From NCBI GenBank assembly GCA_964568795.1, contig CAZMRQ010000003.1:1-64000 (forward strand): a stretch of DNA of 64,000 bases. The letters run 5' to 3'. Under the pieces are notes generated by a model. That model did no database searches. It had not been told where the DNA came from and was given only the letters and a program-made list of their open reading frames with translations. A program made the translations under genes and the position numbers. Below are positions 61,417 to 64,000 of this stretch, piece after piece (position 1 is the stretch's first letter; every line of letters begins with the position of its first letter). Source of the DNA: CAZMRQ01 sp964568795 (GTDB lineage: Bacteria; Pseudomonadota; Gammaproteobacteria; Comchoanobacterales; Comchoanobacteraceae).

Positions 61417-62433
61417 ATGTCGGATACGGTGGCAGGGTCTATCTCAAACTTTTTTATTTGGTGTGCGAGAGTTTCAGCATTGGTCATTGGAACTAATTGC
61501 TTTGTCAATGCTGTGTATTTTTCAAGTTTGTATAATGTGTATGCTCCCTTAGCGTATCTGTCCGCTTTTGCTGGCTTTGTTTTAAACACTATCCTTTACA
61601 ATAACCCGAAGCCATTAGATGATCTATATAATAGAATGAAAGAAATATTTGTGAATAGACGTGCGCCTGATTTTAAAGATGGAATTGCTGAAATATTGTC
61701 TATATTCAATGGTATTGTTATATTCATTTTTACCTATAATTCTTGGCAGGGACTTATGTCGATTCCCTTTTTTTCATTTATTCCTGTGTGGATGCCATTG
61801 ATTTTCTCACTGTGTTTTGGTGTGGGGACATATGCCTTATTATTCGATGATGTAAAAGACAATATTAATGATTTAGTGCAATACTGTAACCAGAATACAG
61901 GATTAAATTTAAGCAGCCTTTTTTCTAAGGATCTATTGCCTAAGCTTATTGGGACAGCGGGTGCACTCTTACTGACATTGACAGGTTATTACCCTATTGT
62001 GGTTAAAAGTTTTCAGTTGGGATGTACGTGGTCACCCTATTGGTTGGGTTTTCATGCGTTGTATGCTATCTCGATTGTCTACTCAGAGATCGTCTTTAAT
62101 GTGCAAAAAGTAAAACAGTTCATAAACGGCATTTCTTTGAAGAATCCTTTGAATTCTCATTGGTCTGTGACTTTGCTAGCCGCGTTGAACTCCATCGGAA
62201 ATGGCTTTATTACAGTGGGTGAGTCAACTCTTAGTCCGAGTCGAACAGCTTTTGTAGTCGGCTTAGGCTCATTTTTATCATTTGCAGTGATGATAAGGAC
62301 CGCTAATAACTATAATTCTAGTGGTACTCTAAAAAACAGTCAGATCAGTGAAGCATTCGATAATTTTCGTGGTGGAGTGATAGAGGTTGGAAATATGGTC
62401 GGCACTACGGTACAATCTATTAGACGAACTTAG
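61417..62433 (+). CDS. Orphan polytopic membrane protein
   Basis: A 338-residue protein with no recognised family. Eight or so hydrophobic segments can be seen, for example SALVIGTNCFVNAVYFSSL, YLSAFAGFVLNTILY, IFNGIVIFIFTYNSW and LIGTAGALLLTLTGYYPIVV. The C-terminal tail is polar and soluble (about 295-338). ATG 61417 has TAGG eight bases upstream. A smaller membrane gene follows nine bases later, so the two are probably an operon. It sits between the ndk-rlmN and iscS blocks. Confidence 0.65.
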   Translation: MSDTVAGSISNFFIWCARVSALVIGTNCFVNAVYFSSLYNVYAPLAYLSAFAGFVLNTILYNNPKPLDDLYNRMKEIFVNRRAPDFKDGIAEILSIFNGIVIFIFTYNSWQGLMSIPFFSFIPVWMPLIFSLCFGVGTYALLFDDVKDNINDLVQYCNQNTGLNLSSLFSKDLLPKLIGTAGALLLTLTGYYPIVVKSFQLGCTWSPYWLGFHALYAISIVYSEIVFNVQKVKQFINGISLKNPLNSHWSVTLLAALNSIGNGFITVGESTLSPSRTAFVVGLGSFLSFAVMIRTANNYNSSGTLKNSQISEAFDNFRGGVIEVGNMVGTTVQSIRRT

Positions 62434-62442
62434 GTGTAACGT

Positions 62443-62772
62443 ATGAAATTTTACCATGTGGATTTATTAGTCAAAGCGTCTCTTGCCGGACGTTTAAGCG
62501 CAGCAAAGAGTTTTTGGCTGGTACTTGTTCTTTATAGTTATTGTCTGGTTTTCGTAGTGACTTTTTTTCTTATTGCTATTAAAGCCAAACCGGGACATAT
62601 CATTGAAGCTATTGTCATGCCTTATAGCATTATTGCTATGCTGGGTTGTTTTCATTGCAGTAAAAATATTTCATGGTTAGCAGTCAGATGGTTGGTCCGA
62701 TTATTTTATGTGCTTCTTTCTATGGGCGTACTCAAGTCTGCATATGACTTGATGGTTACTTTTTTTGGCTGA
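62443..62772 (+). CDS. Small orphan membrane protein
   Basis: A 109-residue protein with three hydrophobic helices (about residues 24-45, 55-70 and 85-107). No family is recognised. The AGGTG ribosome site and short distance to the preceding gene support translation as the second gene of a pair. Its last 17 bases overlap the end of iscS on the other strand. Confidence 0.6.
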   Translation: MKFYHVDLLVKASLAGRLSAAKSFWLVLVLYSYCLVFVVTFFLIAIKAKPGHIIEAIVMPYSIIAMLGCFHCSKNISWLAVRWLVRLFYVLLSMGVLKSAYDLMVTFFG

Positions 62773-63886
62773 GCATTTTAAATGCCTCAATGAATGCAGT
62801 GATCTCATCCGTTGTTGTGAGATGTGACAAGGATAATCGAATAGATCTTTTGCCAATATCCTGCGGTACTTGGCATGCCTTAAGTACATGTGATTGGGTG
62901 AGAGATGTATCTGTACATGCACTTGCCTGAGAGAAAATAAAATGTTGTTTAAGTTTGTTCAGATTTTCTGTAGTCAGATAACTATCAAAAAATAGATTAT
63001 GTGGCACTCGATTGATCATGTCACCATGAAATTTGACAGATGGGGTTAATGCCTCTACTAACAATTTCTGGCATTTTTTGACATGGGTTAATCGGGCATC
63101 AAATTGCTCATGACTCAATCGGCAAGACTCAGATAAGCCAATGATGCTTGCAATGGGCATTGTGCCAGAGCGCATATTCTTTGTTTGTGTATGGTTTGCA
63201 AACAGTGGGGTGATTTGCCTCAGTGGTTTTGTTTTTCTTATAATAGCACCTATTCCACGTGGGCCGTATATTTTATGGCCAGAGATGCTCATATAGTCGC
63301 AGCCAATATCGTTGAAAGAAAGCCGAGTTTTTCCTATCGCTTGACTTGCATCAATATGAACAAGAGCTCCATTTTTTTGACAGAGTTTAATGATTTCTTG
63401 CACAGGCTGAATTGTCCCTATTTCACTGTTCACAAGCGATAATGAGACAAGCAATGTTTTTTGTGAAAGTTGCTTTTCAAAAGCTGTTAAATCAATCAGG
63501 CCAGATGGCTGTACAGGAAGAAGTTTGATTTGAGCACCAAGTTTTCGAGCTTTAGCAACAGCATCCAATGTGGCCTGGTGTTCATGCGCCCATGTGATAA
63601 TTTCTTGTCCTGAGAATGGATAAGATGCCATGACTCCTTGAATAACAGTATGAATCGATTCAGTAGCACAAGAAGTGAAAATAATGCCATTTGGGTCTGC
63701 ATCAAGACAGTGGGCGATAGTTTCTGCACATTGGTATTGGCGTTTAGCCACTGCCTGTCCATAGAGGTGTTGGCTTGTTGGGGCAGCTTGCATGAGTGGA
63801 TCTTGCATAGCTGAAACCATGCTATTGAGAACCAGTGGATCGATAGGTGTTGTGGCCATATAATCAAAGTAGTATAGCTTATTCAT
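62756..63886 (-). CDS. iscS: Cysteine desulfurase
   Basis: A PLP enzyme that takes sulfur from cysteine for iron-sulfur clusters and tRNA thiolation. YFDYMATTPIDP opens the protein; IIFTSCATESIH, HIDASQAIGK and the PLP Lys in SGHKIYGPRGIGAI (about residue 195) are present; the active Cys lies in SQASACTDTSLTQSHVL (about residue 317). Length 376 is shorter than E. coli IscS (404) and the sequence is diverged, so a NifS- or SufS-type role cannot be excluded. ATG 63886 overlaps the trmJ end by eight bases. iscR and iscU are not adjacent. Confidence 0.88.
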   Translation of the reverse strand: MNKLYYFDYMATTPIDPLVLNSMVSAMQDPLMQAAPTSQHLYGQAVAKRQYQCAETIAHCLDADPNGIIFTSCATESIHTVIQGVMASYPFSGQEIITWAHEHQATLDAVAKARKLGAQIKLLPVQPSGLIDLTAFEKQLSQKTLLVSLSLVNSEIGTIQPVQEIIKLCQKNGALVHIDASQAIGKTRLSFNDIGCDYMSISGHKIYGPRGIGAIIRKTKPLRQITPLFANHTQTKNMRSGTMPIASIIGLSESCRLSHEQFDARLTHVKKCQKLLVEALTPSVKFHGDMINRVPHNLFFDSYLTTENLNKLKQHFIFSQASACTDTSLTQSHVLKACQVPQDIGKRSIRLSLSHLTTTDEITAFIEAFKMLSQKK

Positions 63887-64000
63887 CTGCTTTATTATCT
63901 CTATTAATATGGGCAATAATGCCATGAAGAAGCTGTAATTCTTCATGAGAAAGTCGAGCACGCTGAAAGATACATTTTAATTTCATTTGTGTACTTGCTT
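63879..64000 (-). CDS. trmJ: tRNA methyltransferase TrmJ, C-terminal end (partial)
   Basis: The last 40 codons of a gene that continues beyond the window. KLKCIFQRARLSHEELQLL, then HGIIAHI, matches the end of TrmJ ([22 protein letters not shown] in type), which methylates the ribose at position 32 of tRNAs. Its stop TAA at 63881-63879 overlaps the iscS start. In many relatives iscR lies between the two; here it does not. Confidence 0.8.
   Translation of the reverse strand, partial: ASTQMKLKCIFQRARLSHEELQLLHGIIAHINRDNKADE

Overview
The window looks like a chromosomal segment of a gammaproteobacterium, probably a host-associated one with a reduced genome. The case rests on gene content and order: lpoA, a type A RNase P RNA beside rsmI, a homodimeric-type aceE-aceF-lpdA operon, zipA-ligA, truA/accD/SPOR/cvpA, rpoZ-spoT, accA-tilS, mutY-yggX divergent from trmB, ndk-rlmN and trmJ-iscS. 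Host association is an inference from two ankyrin-repeat proteins, a leucine-rich-repeat fragment, many orphan membrane or low-complexity proteins, gene losses inside conserved operons, and an arginase plus ornithine cyclodeaminase pair that would turn imported arginine into proline. A Legionellales-like lineage would fit, but I cannot prove the genus.

Layout. 1-476 is a scrap heap: a leucine-rich-repeat fragment runs directly into a UvrD helicase fragment. 515-8172 carries a sugar-phosphate transferase, an archaeal/eukaryal-type prolyl-tRNA synthetase, lpoA, a small lipoprotein, an M50 protease, tRNA-Thr, rsmI, rnpB and a cation/proton antiporter. 8296-13833 is the pyruvate dehydrogenase operon. 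14064-15341 holds two outer-membrane beta-barrels, followed by a good terminator and mpl. 16771-22333 is an accessory island: a DUF4143-type AAA ATPase, a strange P1B-type ATPase bracketed by two direct copies of a reverse-transcriptase remnant, and an ankyrin protein. 22410-29409 has a glycine-zipper lipoprotein, tRNA-Arg, zipA-ligA, an orphan membrane gene overlapping the end of ligA, and a rhomboid/Smr/kinase/SDR operon.

29528-37031 contains mutM, a cysteine-module secreted protein, truA, a TraI/MobH-like protein, accD, a SPOR protein, cvpA, holA and ornithine cyclodeaminase. 37028-41258 has an MFS transporter converging on an orphan pair (155 aa membrane protein plus 870 aa protein with an internal 151-residue duplication). 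41369-56924 is core: rpoZ-spoT-reductase, gltA-arginase, accA-tilS, an MFS transporter, mutY-yggX, trmB, an XRE/S24-like regulator, hemW-GNAT, tsaD and plsY. 57075-64000 has a second ankyrin protein, an O-antigen-ligase-like protein, ndk-rlmN, two orphan membrane proteins, iscS and the 3' end of trmJ.

Together the core genes cover central carbon metabolism (PDH, citrate synthase), fatty acid and phospholipid initiation (AccA, AccD, PlsY), envelope building and recycling, translation and tRNA modification, DNA repair and the stringent response. Most of the novelty sits in orphan genes inserted between these operons, often tail to tail and overlapping the neighbouring core gene. No CRISPR array, complete insertion sequence or prophage was seen.
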